Below are positions 1 through 5,625 of a DNA stretch of 5,625 nt, one piece after another (positions within the stretch are counted from its first letter, which is position 1; every line of letters begins with the position of its first letter). Source of the stretch: an uncultured Coriobacteriaceae bacterium (GTDB lineage Bacteria; Actinomycetota; Coriobacteriia; Coriobacteriales; Atopobiaceae). Location: NCBI GenBank assembly GCA_902772085.1, contig CACXZL010000142.1:1-5625 (forward strand), in the 5' to 3' direction. The notes beneath the pieces are model-generated. The model did no database searches. It was not told where the DNA came from and saw nothing but the letters and a program-made list of their open reading frames with translations. Both the position numbers and the translations under genes were made by a program.

Positions 1-1711
1 CGGCGATCTTGCCGATATCGTGCAGCGGTGCCGACTGGTAGACGTTGGAGATGAACTCGTTGGTCAGCACGTCCGGGCAAATCCCCTCGCGCCGCATCTG
101 GTTCATGATGATGCGCGCATAGTTCGCCGTGTTTCGTACGTGGTCTCCGGTGAACTTGTCGCGACTTTCTACGAGGTCCGCAAGCACGAGGATGAGGTTG
201 CTTTGCATGCGTGCGATGGCCTCGTTGCGGTCTTTGATCTCTGCGATGTGGCGCACGACCGCACGCGACATCTGGCTCACGGCTTCGTAGAGGTTCTCCA
301 CCTCGTCACCCGTGCGTATGCTAAGAGCTTCTATGGAGGCCAGGCTTTCTTCATGGATGCTGTTCTCGTCGGACAAGAAGCTGCTTGATACGTGCGCTAT
401 GGAGTTGACGGGCAAGACGATTCCGTAGCGTGCCAGCCACAGGGTAATCGCGCACACGAGGACGAAGAACGCCGCAAAGAGCGAGAGGACGCCCGCGACG
501 AATGAGCGCTCGTTGGAGACGACCCGGTCCATGGAAAGGTCGGCCGCGAGGTAGCAGACGGTCTCGCCGGAATTGTTTTTGAGGGGCGTGTACACGGTGA
601 GCAGCCAGCCGTAGGACTCGTTGGAGATGACTGGCTCGATTTCGCCGCCCGCAAGGAGCGTGGGGAGAAACTTCTGGAAGGAATCGTCGAACTCTACGAC
701 GTCGCCGGGGTCGGAGCCCGGTTCGTCGGCCGTGTCGGGATCGAGGACCACGTGGCAGCCGTCGGACCTGATCTGGTACACATACACGTACTGGACATTG
801 TCGAACGAGTCGCGTATGGTTGCGAGCTTGGCCTCCGTCTCCGCGAAGTCTTCGGCCTCCTCACCCTTGGTCAGGTAATCGGACACTTTGCCTGGGTCGA
901 CTACGTCGGCCATGAGCGCGGTGATGCCCTTGGCCTTTATGCTTTCTAGCTCGATCGTGGACTGGTGGAAGGTCATGTAGCTGAAGGCGGTGGTGGCAGT
1001 CGCGACCGAGCAGACGATGACCGCGATCACGATGACGAACTTGGTGCCGAGCGACATGCGGCGCGGCTTGGTGTGCATGGTGTCGTCGAGTTCTTTTTCC
1101 GAAAGTGGGGCTTGTTGCCATGGGATGAAGTCTAGGCCGCCGAGGGACCCTTCGGAAAGCATGTGGTAGATGAGCGTGGCGAGCAGGACCACAAGTGCCT
1201 TGTCGACAAAGCTCACGGAGAGCGATGCGATGACCTGTGAAGGGACCTCGCCGAGTGTGCCGATGGCGTGAAGCTGCTGCGCAAATGGCGCGGAAAGCTC
1301 GTTGGCTAGGCTTCCGTCGCTGAGGCAGTAGGTGAGCGCGAATCCGATGGCTCCGGACGCGAGGCTGAGGACCACGATTGCGGCCAGGGTGCGTGATAGC
1401 TTGTTGAACCATCCGCGCCGTGCCAGATACGCCACCAGGATGGCGATTACCACGTTGACGATGCCGTAGTACATCGAGTTTGGATTTGCGATGCTGTAGA
1501 TGAGGTTTGTTGCGTAGCCTATGGCGATGCCGGGTACGTAACCACCCACGATGGATGCAAGGATGGTTCCCAGGCTGTCGAGATAGACCGGGAGACGAAG
1601 CGCCGAGGCGAGATCTGCGCCGACGACATTTCCGACAACGCACGCTACGCAAAACGCGAGTGTACGCAGGTATCTTGAGGAGAAGCGCTCAGCGCGCTGA
1701 TTTGTACCCAT
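1..1711 (-). CDS. Membrane sensor HD-GYP domain protein, probable cyclic di-GMP phosphodiesterase (C-terminus beyond window)
   Basis: This is the first 570 codons of a longer gene, open with no in-frame stop. Residues ~15-185 form a hydrophobic multi-helix domain. The stretch YLDSLGTILASIVGGY (43-58) resembles substrate-binding (S) subunits of ECF transporters. A helix at ~223-247, an external region (~250-402) and a second helix (~404-428) follow. The external region has a Cache-like pattern (VYVYQIRSDG near 309-318; a late LTVYTPL...CYLAADLS stretch). A HAMP-like linker with GDEVENLYEA (468-477) leads into an HD-GYP domain. Visible there are RDKFTGDHV (H524) and SAPLHDIGKIA (H564-D565), the metal-binding His and HD pair typical of the family. 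The GYP motif lies outside the window, so cyclic di-GMP hydrolysis is inferred, not shown. The start is the only ATG after the upstream stop at 1742-1744, preceded by AAAAGGGG (1723-1716). It is divergent from a diguanylate cyclase, its likely functional opposite. Confidence 0.9.
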   Translation of the reverse strand, partial: MGTNQRAERFSSRYLRTLAFCVACVVGNVVGADLASALRLPVYLDSLGTILASIVGGYVPGIAIGYATNLIYSIANPNSMYYGIVNVVIAILVAYLARRGWFNKLSRTLAAIVVLSLASGAIGFALTYCLSDGSLANELSAPFAQQLHAIGTLGEVPSQVIASLSVSFVDKALVVLLATLIYHMLSEGSLGGLDFIPWQQAPLSEKELDDTMHTKPRRMSLGTKFVIVIAVIVCSVATATTAFSYMTFHQSTIELESIKAKGITALMADVVDPGKVSDYLTKGEEAEDFAETEAKLATIRDSFDNVQYVYVYQIRSDGCHVVLDPDTADEPGSDPGDVVEFDDSFQKFLPTLLAGGEIEPVISNESYGWLLTVYTPLKNNSGETVCYLAADLSMDRVVSNERSFVAGVLSLFAAFFVLVCAITLWLARYGIVLPVNSIAHVSSSFLSDENSIHEESLASIEALSIRTGDEVENLYEAVSQMSRAVVRHIAEIKDRNEAIARMQSNLILVLADLVESRDKFTGDHVRNTANYARIIMNQMRREGICPDVLTNEFISNVYQSAPLHDIGKIA

Positions 1712-1715
1712 GGCG

Positions 1716-1723
1716 CCCCTTTT
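1716..1723 (-). promoter_or_regulatory. Ribosome binding site of the HD-GYP gene
   Basis: Read on the minus strand, AAAAGGGG sits four bases before the ATG at 1711. It is a partial Shine-Dalgarno match with short spacing. No other ATG or GTG lies in frame between the upstream stop (1742-1744) and this start, so the site supports the chosen start. Confidence 0.55.
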
Positions 1724-1740
1724 GTCTTGGCAGGCAAAAA

Positions 1741-1767
1741 ATCATATGGACATATACTTCACATGAT
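1741..1767. repeat. Imperfect inverted repeat over the candidate leftward promoter
   Basis: The arms ATCATATG (1741-1748) and CACATGAT (1760-1767) are inverted copies with one mismatch and an 11-base spacer. Their centres are 19 bases apart, roughly two helical turns, which would suit a dimeric regulator. The region is AT-rich, where short dyads arise by chance, so operator function is inferred. Confidence 0.3.
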
Positions 1768-1769
1768 AG
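1741..1769 (-). promoter_or_regulatory. Candidate promoter of the HD-GYP gene
   Basis: On the minus strand, TATGAT (1746-1741) matches five of six bases of the sigma-70-type -10 box. CTATCA (1769-1764), 17 bases upstream, matches three of six bases of the -35 box. Transcription would start near 1735, giving a leader of about 24 bases. An imperfect dyad (ATCATATG / CACATGAT, 1741-1748 and 1760-1767) spans both boxes. The -35 match is poor, so this is a candidate only. Confidence 0.35.
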
Positions 1770-1854
1770 CCGTTGGCGGGCGCGATGCATTTGCAAAAAG
1801 ATATGGTTTTCTGAACCCCCATGCAAAGAAGGCCCCGTGCTGCACGCTTTATCC

Positions 1855-1884
1855 ATGGCACGTTGAAATAAGAAATGTTAAACT
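1855..1884 (+). promoter_or_regulatory. Candidate promoter of the diguanylate cyclase gene
   Basis: ATGGCA (1855-1860, four of six to the -35 consensus) and TAAACT (1879-1884, four of six to the -10) are 18 bases apart in an AT-rich stretch. This predicts a start near 1891 and a leader of about 43 bases. TTGAAA at 1863-1868 is a better -35 box but has no good -10 partner at normal spacing (TATTTG after 15 bases). The short palindrome CGTGC-T-GCACG (1836-1846) lies just upstream and could be a regulator site. Confidence 0.3.
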
Positions 1885-1922
1885 ATTTGAGTTCTAAGTC
1901 GACTGATGTGTGGTGAGATTAC

Positions 1923-1926
1923 GAGG
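1923..1926 (+). promoter_or_regulatory. Ribosome binding site that decides the cyclase start
   Basis: GAGG is followed by seven bases and the ATG at 1934. The alternative in-frame GTG codons at 1910 and 1913 have no comparable purine-rich site at a suitable distance, and the extra residues would place charged amino acids before the first membrane helix. I therefore prefer 1934. Confidence 0.55.
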
Positions 1927-1933
1927 CGGAAAG

Positions 1934-4042
1934 ATGTACTATTCTGCGATTGGATTGCTTGCGATTGCCGTCCTCTTGATTGAGAACCAAGACATACTCT
2001 TTCATCGCCTTGGCAATGACTTCAGCAAACCTGCATGGAAGACATACCGGACGTTTCTCTTCTCGGTGCTTGTTTACTATGCCACCGACGTGCTTTGGGG
2101 TGCCTTGGAGAGCACTGGTCTCGCAGTCCCGCTTTTTGCAGACACATCGGTGTATTTCATCGCCATGGCGGTGAGCGTGGCGTTTTGGACGCGCTACATC
2201 GTTACATATCTCGATGAGAAGAGCATCTTCGAGCGTCTGCTCTTGTATGCGGGTCGCGTCATTGCCGTTCTGACCGCGCTTATAACGGTCGTCAACGTCT
2301 TCTGCCCTATCATGTTTACGGTAGACGCGAGCTGCGTGTACCATGAGCTTGGCATGAGAAACGCCGTGCTTATCATCCAAGTCATGCTGCTCTTCCTTGT
2401 CTCTGGCTATGCCCTTTCTTCCATCATGCGTCAGCAAGTGACGGCGCCCAAACGGGAGAGATACCGCACACTCGGACTCTTCGGCCTCATCATGGGCCTT
2501 TGCCTCATAGCCCAGCTGAGCCATCCCTATCTTCCACTGTATGCTATTGGCTACATGCTGGGAACTTGCTTGCTTCGAGCGTTTGTGGTGGGGGATGAGA
2601 AGGAGGAGTATCGCCGGAAACTAGAAGAGGCTACGAGAACCTCCGAGATTGAACGAGCGAACGCCGCATACCAGAAAGTCCTTAACACGAGCTCGATCTA
2701 TCAGAGCATTCTTGTTGCCCTCTCAAAGGACTACTTTAACCTCTTTTACGTCGACTTGGATACGGACGACTACATAGAGTACGGATTCCGTACGGAAGGG
2801 GGCCACCAAACTAAAGAGCATAACGGAAAGGACTTCTTTGCCGCGACCATGGCAAATGCGAGAAGCCTCATCCACGAAGAAGACCTAGAGCGATTCATAG
2901 AGGCCATAGACAAGAAAGCGCTGCTGGATCAGGTCGACAAAAACGGTATGTTCATCATCCAGTACCGCCTCATGATCAACGGTGCGCCGACGTACGTGAA
3001 TCTCAAGGCTGTGCGCGCAACCGGAGACGATCGATACCTGATCGTTGGGATAAACAACATCGATGCGCAGGTGAAGGACCGCGTGGCTGCCCAGCGCGCT
3101 GCGGAGGAGCGGAAGTCCTACCTTCGACTCAGCGCCCTCAACGGTAATCTGATCGTGCTGTATTACGTCAATCTGGAAAGCGACCACTACACCGAGTTCA
3201 GCGCAACCAAGGACTACGACGAGCTGGGCATCGCGAAGCAAGGGGAAGACTTCTTCGGAGAGACGTATATAAACAGCTTGAGAACGATCCATCCCGACGA
3301 CCAAGAGCTTTTCCACTCGTTGTTGACCAAGGAAAACGTAATGAGCACCATCGAGCAGGACGGCGTCTTTTCGTTTGACTACCGTCTCATGACAGGAGAT
3401 CGCGCAAGCTACGTGAGGCTCAAGGCGGCACGGTTTGAGGAAGGCGGAAAGCCAATGTTGATCGTGGGCCTGTTTGACGAAGATGCACAAGTCCGTCTTG
3501 AGCAGGAGTTCGCGCGGAACCTTTCCGCCGCAAAGAGAATGGCGTCCATCGACTCTCTCACGGGCGTGAAAAACAAACACGCCTACACGCAATGGGAAGA
3601 AAAGATAGACACCGGCATAGACAGCGGTGAGCAGGAGCCGTTTGCGGTGGTGGTCTGTGACATAAACGGCCTCAAAGCGGTGAACGACTTGTATGGACAC
3701 AAAGAAGGCGACGCGTGCATCAAGGGGGCGAGCAAGCGAATCTGCGACGTGTTTGATCACAGCCCGGTGTTTCGCGTGGGCGGTGACGAGTTCGTGGTCC
3801 TTCTCATGGGGCAAGACTACGCTCAGAGGGAAGAGCTGATGGCAACGATCAGCGAGCTGCCAGAAGATCTCGATTCCATCCGGGCGGGCGACACCCTCTC
3901 CGCAGGCATGGCGGAGTACGACAAAGACGAGCACGCCTCGCTGCTGTCTGTGTTTGAGGAAGCAGACATGGCGATGTATAAGAGAAAGCAATTTGTGAAG
4001 CGGCTGCTTTCTGCTAACGGTTCATCAGATGCGCGTGAGTAG
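1934..4042 (+). CDS. Membrane-anchored diguanylate cyclase with tandem PAS-like modules and GGDEF domain
   Basis: Predicted to make cyclic di-GMP from two GTP. The 702-residue protein starts with about six or seven membrane helices (1 to ~215), then a charged helical linker (~220-245). Two related PAS-like modules follow (~250-385 and ~396-525). Both carry FYV/YYV-type strands, a DFF motif, IHxxD, YRLM and LIVG. The catalytic domain (~530-690) has DSLTG, DINGLK (D576, N578), NDLYGH (N584, D585) and an intact GGDEF (616-620), so activity is likely. The inhibitory RxxD is absent: the matching positions read FDHS (607-610). No EAL domain is present. I chose ATG 1934 because GAGG (1923-1926) lies seven bases before it and the protein then begins with hydrophobic MYYSAIGLLA. 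An in-frame GTG at 1910 would add eight residues. It is divergent from an HD-GYP gene. Signals sensed by the membrane and PAS parts are unknown. Confidence 0.93.
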   Translation: MYYSAIGLLAIAVLLIENQDILFHRLGNDFSKPAWKTYRTFLFSVLVYYATDVLWGALESTGLAVPLFADTSVYFIAMAVSVAFWTRYIVTYLDEKSIFERLLLYAGRVIAVLTALITVVNVFCPIMFTVDASCVYHELGMRNAVLIIQVMLLFLVSGYALSSIMRQQVTAPKRERYRTLGLFGLIMGLCLIAQLSHPYLPLYAIGYMLGTCLLRAFVVGDEKEEYRRKLEEATRTSEIERANAAYQKVLNTSSIYQSILVALSKDYFNLFYVDLDTDDYIEYGFRTEGGHQTKEHNGKDFFAATMANARSLIHEEDLERFIEAIDKKALLDQVDKNGMFIIQYRLMINGAPTYVNLKAVRATGDDRYLIVGINNIDAQVKDRVAAQRAAEERKSYLRLSALNGNLIVLYYVNLESDHYTEFSATKDYDELGIAKQGEDFFGETYINSLRTIHPDDQELFHSLLTKENVMSTIEQDGVFSFDYRLMTGDRASYVRLKAARFEEGGKPMLIVGLFDEDAQVRLEQEFARNLSAAKRMASIDSLTGVKNKHAYTQWEEKIDTGIDSGEQEPFAVVVCDINGLKAVNDLYGHKEGDACIKGASKRICDVFDHSPVFRVGGDEFVVLLMGQDYAQREELMATISELPEDLDSIRAGDTLSAGMAEYDKDEHASLLSVFEEADMAMYKRKQFVKRLLSANGSSDARE

Positions 4043-4175
4043 CGAGTACCATGAAACGTACCTTTTTTGACTATCCGCAAATCTGCCCGGCGGCTTCTTT
4101 GTAAGCGTGCGGTCTGGTTCCGTGTGTGCAAACAAGCTAAACTGTCAAAAGGTCCAAGTCCCCTTTCGCTGCTTT

Positions 4176-4183
4176 GAGAGGAG
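4176..4183 (+). promoter_or_regulatory. Strong ribosome binding site of the lipase gene
   Basis: GAGAGGAG, four bases before ATG 4188, is the best Shine-Dalgarno match in the window. It fixes the start inside a longer open frame that begins at 4107. This matters for location, because the protein then starts directly at the hydrolase core. Confidence 0.75.
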
Positions 4184-4187
4184 CATT

Positions 4188-5267
4188 ATGAGTCGTCTTG
4201 TATATATATTCTGCCATGGCCTCAACGGTTACGGGCAGTACGACAAACAATATAAAAAGAAACCGTACTGGGGCGGTGCCTCGGGCGACGTGGTGTCTGA
4301 GTGGAGAAACAAGGGCGCTGAGGCCTACGCCGCAAGTGTGGCTCCGCAGGGCAGCGCATGGGATCGTGCTTGCGAGCTTTACGCGCAGATTGCGGGTACG
4401 AAGGTCGACTACGGCAAGGCCCACAGCAGCGAGTATCGGCATAGCCGCACGGGACGCGATTTCACGGGGTGCGCGCTCATACCTGCATGGGACGACGACA
4501 CCCGTCTCGTGCTCATAGGCCACTCCTTTGGCGGCGTGACGATTCGTCTCTTTGCCGAGCTGCTCGCACATGGCAGTGAGGAGGAACGCGCGGCTACGGC
4601 ACCCGAAGACTTGAGTCCGCTCTTTGCGGGAGGCATGGCAGAACGAGTCCATGCCATCGTGACGCTTGCCGCGCCCACAAATGGAACGTCGGCATACGAG
4701 CTGTCCAAGGATCCCAGCTTCAAGCCGAAGCAGGTAAAGGTGTCTCGCAGGCACAAGATTCTCGATCTCATGATGAAGCGTGCGACGAGGATTCGCATGG
4801 ACGATCGCGATACCCGAGACTGGGCAAACTTTGACATGAGGCCCGACAACGCACGGGCACTAAACGCGAGGATTTCGACCTTGTCAAACGCGTACTATCT
4901 GTCGGTGCCCTGCGATGCTACGGTTCCCGTCGATGGCCGTACCCGCGTGCCAGACCATAAGCTTGTGGATCCGTTCCTCGTGCGCACGAGCGCTCTCATG
5001 GGACGCTATGTCGGCGTGACAGCGGGAGGCTGTGTCATGGATGAGAGGTGGCATGCCAATGACGGACTGGTAAACACCATATCCGCCCGCGCGCCTTTTG
5101 GCGAGCCCCAGCAGCCGTTCCAGAAGGGCGACGTGAAGAAGGGCGTGTGGAGCGTGATGGAAGACCTGCACGTGGATCACGGCTTCTTCTCCGGCGGCTA
5201 CATGCACAAGTCCGATCCGCATGCCTACTTCTTAGGCCTTCTCGACCTGCTCCGGTCGTTGGAATGA
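4188..5267 (+). CDS. Triacylglycerol lipase/esterase of the staphylococcal-Geobacillus (family I.5/I.6-like) type, without signal peptide
   Basis: This alpha/beta-hydrolase of 359 residues should hydrolyse ester bonds in acylglycerols or similar lipids; the substrate is not shown. It begins at the first core strand (LVYIFCHGLNGYG) and has YWGG (28-31). GHSFGG carries nucleophile S113, NDGLVNT carries acid D292, and HVDHGFF carries base H331, all in family order. The zinc site of Geobacillus-type lipases is also present: D59 in WDRACE, H79 and H85 in AHSSEYRH (20 and 26 residues after D59), and D211 in RDWANFD. The region matching the family's calcium ligands after the catalytic His differs. 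Family members are usually secreted, but no signal peptide, lipobox or propeptide is present, so a cytoplasmic location is inferred. ATG 4188 is chosen for GAGAGGAG at 4176-4183; the longer frame from 4107 adds 27 residues that are not a signal peptide. It lies 145 bp behind the cyclase gene. Confidence 0.9.
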   Translation: MSRLVYIFCHGLNGYGQYDKQYKKKPYWGGASGDVVSEWRNKGAEAYAASVAPQGSAWDRACELYAQIAGTKVDYGKAHSSEYRHSRTGRDFTGCALIPAWDDDTRLVLIGHSFGGVTIRLFAELLAHGSEEERAATAPEDLSPLFAGGMAERVHAIVTLAAPTNGTSAYELSKDPSFKPKQVKVSRRHKILDLMMKRATRIRMDDRDTRDWANFDMRPDNARALNARISTLSNAYYLSVPCDATVPVDGRTRVPDHKLVDPFLVRTSALMGRYVGVTAGGCVMDERWHANDGLVNTISARAPFGEPQQPFQKGDVKKGVWSVMEDLHVDHGFFSGGYMHKSDPHAYFLGLLDLLRSLE

Positions 5268-5328
5268 CATGACGAGGCACACGGATGAGGTCGCATGTGG
5301 CGAAGTCTGCCCTCGTTTGCCCCGTCAA

Positions 5329-5396
5329 AAGCGTCCCAGAAGTGGTGCGAATACTTCTCCCGTGGGAGAGGATGTGGCACCGCTTCTGGGACGCTT
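5329..5396 (+). terminator. Long structured hairpin after the lipase gene, possible terminator or 3' UTR element
   Basis: The arms 5329-5348 and 5377-5396 pair over 20 consecutive positions, 19 Watson-Crick plus one G-U (T5343 with G5382). Inside the 28-base loop a second stem pairs 5354-5360 with 5365-5371 around CGTG, with one G-U (T5355 with G5370). The structure begins 62 bases after the lipase stop and ends 71 bases before the convergent gene's stop, so it could end transcripts from both sides. There is no T-run after it on the plus strand. On the minus strand the stem runs into only four Ts, so it is not a textbook intrinsic terminator. A mobile palindromic repeat or a stable small RNA are alternatives. 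Confidence 0.5.
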
Positions 5397-5404
5397 CCGT
5401 TGGA

Positions 5405-5433
5405 GGCCGTGCTCGCTGATTGCGGGCACGGCC
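5405..5433 (+). terminator. Second GC-rich hairpin, possible terminator
   Basis: GGCCGTGCTCGC (5405-5412 and on to 5416) pairs with GCGGGCACGGCC (5422-5433) over 12 positions around the loop TGATT. The only imperfect pair is T5413 with G5425, a wobble in plus-strand RNA. It follows the longer hairpin by eight bases and sits between two convergent genes. No T-tract follows on either strand, so the terminator role is inferred from position and stability alone. Confidence 0.5.
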
Positions 5434-5466
5434 CAAGTTGTGAGGTGTTCTCGACTTGCCGCTGCC

Positions 5467-5625
5467 TTACTCTACGTTTACGGTCCACAGATTGGGTGCG
5501 CCAAACGCCTCGTCCTGCGCGGCACTGAACCAGCGTCCGTTGGTGACGTTCTTCTCCACGAGCTCCTTGACTTGGTCGGAGACGGTCGTGTCTGCCCGCA
5601 TGGCGTCGATTATCTCGTCGTACGA
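5467..5625 (-). CDS. C-terminal 52 residues of an unrecognised protein (start beyond window)
   Basis: The frame enters from the right edge and ends at a TAA (5469-5467). The visible tail begins SYDEIIDAMRADTTVSDQVK, continues through LVEKNVTNGRWF and ends GAPNLWTVNVE. It reads as a soluble, acidic helical segment followed by an aromatic, probably stranded end. There is no membrane helix, no Cys cluster and no motif I can tie to a family. The frame is open to the edge with ordinary codon use and a hairpin region follows its stop, which supports a real gene convergent with the lipase. Its function cannot be given from this fragment. Confidence 0.75.
   Translation of the reverse strand, partial: SYDEIIDAMRADTTVSDQVKELVEKNVTNGRWFSAAQDEAFGAPNLWTVNVE

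Noticed and set aside
20..388. A 122-codon plus-strand frame over the left end
   Set aside because: It is the antisense shadow of the HAMP-like and HD-GYP region of the minus-strand gene and shows no motif of its own.
861..1652. A 263-codon frame on the minus strand within the HD-GYP gene
   Set aside because: It is out of frame with the verified open frame that carries the membrane, Cache-like and HD motifs. Its product is rich in Arg, His and Pro, typical of a shadow frame.
2885..3991. A 368-codon open frame on the minus strand opposite the cyclase
   Set aside because: It lies entirely antisense to the PAS and GGDEF coding sequence, whose motifs are clear. Its translation has no recognisable domain, and its length is explained by the codon bias of the real gene.
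4046..4068. Possible intrinsic terminator after the cyclase: GTAC...GTAC followed by six Ts
   Set aside because: The stem is only four pairs with an eight-base loop and does not extend. The T-run is real but the stem is too weak, so read-through into the lipase remains possible.
4107..4187. N-terminal extension of the lipase from ATG 4107
   Set aside because: The added 27 residues are not a signal peptide and no good ribosome binding site precedes that ATG, whereas ATG 4188 has GAGAGGAG directly before it.
5295..5528. Short open frames on both strands across the double-hairpin region
   Set aside because: They run through the inverted repeats or into the neighbouring gene's coding end, have no suitable ribosome binding site and show no recognisable protein features.

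Overview
The window looks like chromosomal DNA from a moderately high-GC bacterium. The diguanylate cyclase's N-terminus (MYYSAIGLLA...IENQD), its DINGLK-type GGDEF core and the modest GC content remind me of host-associated Coriobacteriia (Actinomycetota). That placement is from memory of family style, not from a search. I see no phage, IS element, CRISPR array, tRNA or rRNA.

Layout. (1) Positions 1-1711, minus strand: the first 570 codons of a large membrane signalling protein. It has a multi-helix N-terminal membrane domain, a Cache-like external sensor between two further helices, a HAMP-like linker and the start of an HD-GYP domain, which is cut by the window edge. It has no stop codon inside the window, and I verified the frame as open from the ATG at 1711 to the edge. 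(2) Positions 1712-1933: a 222-bp divergent intergenic region with candidate promoters in both directions and a dyad over the leftward one. (3) Positions 1934-4042, plus strand: a membrane diguanylate cyclase with two tandem PAS-like modules and an intact GGDEF domain without an RxxD inhibitory site. (4) Positions 4043-4187: a 145-bp gap without a convincing terminator. (5) Positions 4188-5267, plus strand: a lipase of the staphylococcal/Geobacillus type, with catalytic triad and zinc site but no signal peptide. (6) Positions 5268-5466: a 199-bp convergent intergenic region with two strong hairpins in tandem. (7) Positions 5467-5625, minus strand: the last 52 codons of an unrecognised protein.

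How it fits together. The two divergent signalling genes encode the predicted synthesis (GGDEF) and predicted degradation (HD-GYP) of cyclic di-GMP. Each has its own membrane or sensor input, so the locus looks like a local make-and-break pair for that second messenger. The lipase lies on the cyclase strand and could be read through from it, but nothing in the sequence shows a functional link. The most unusual non-coding signal is the double hairpin after the lipase: its three imperfect pairs are all U-G wobbles in plus-strand RNA and would be A-C mismatches in minus-strand RNA.
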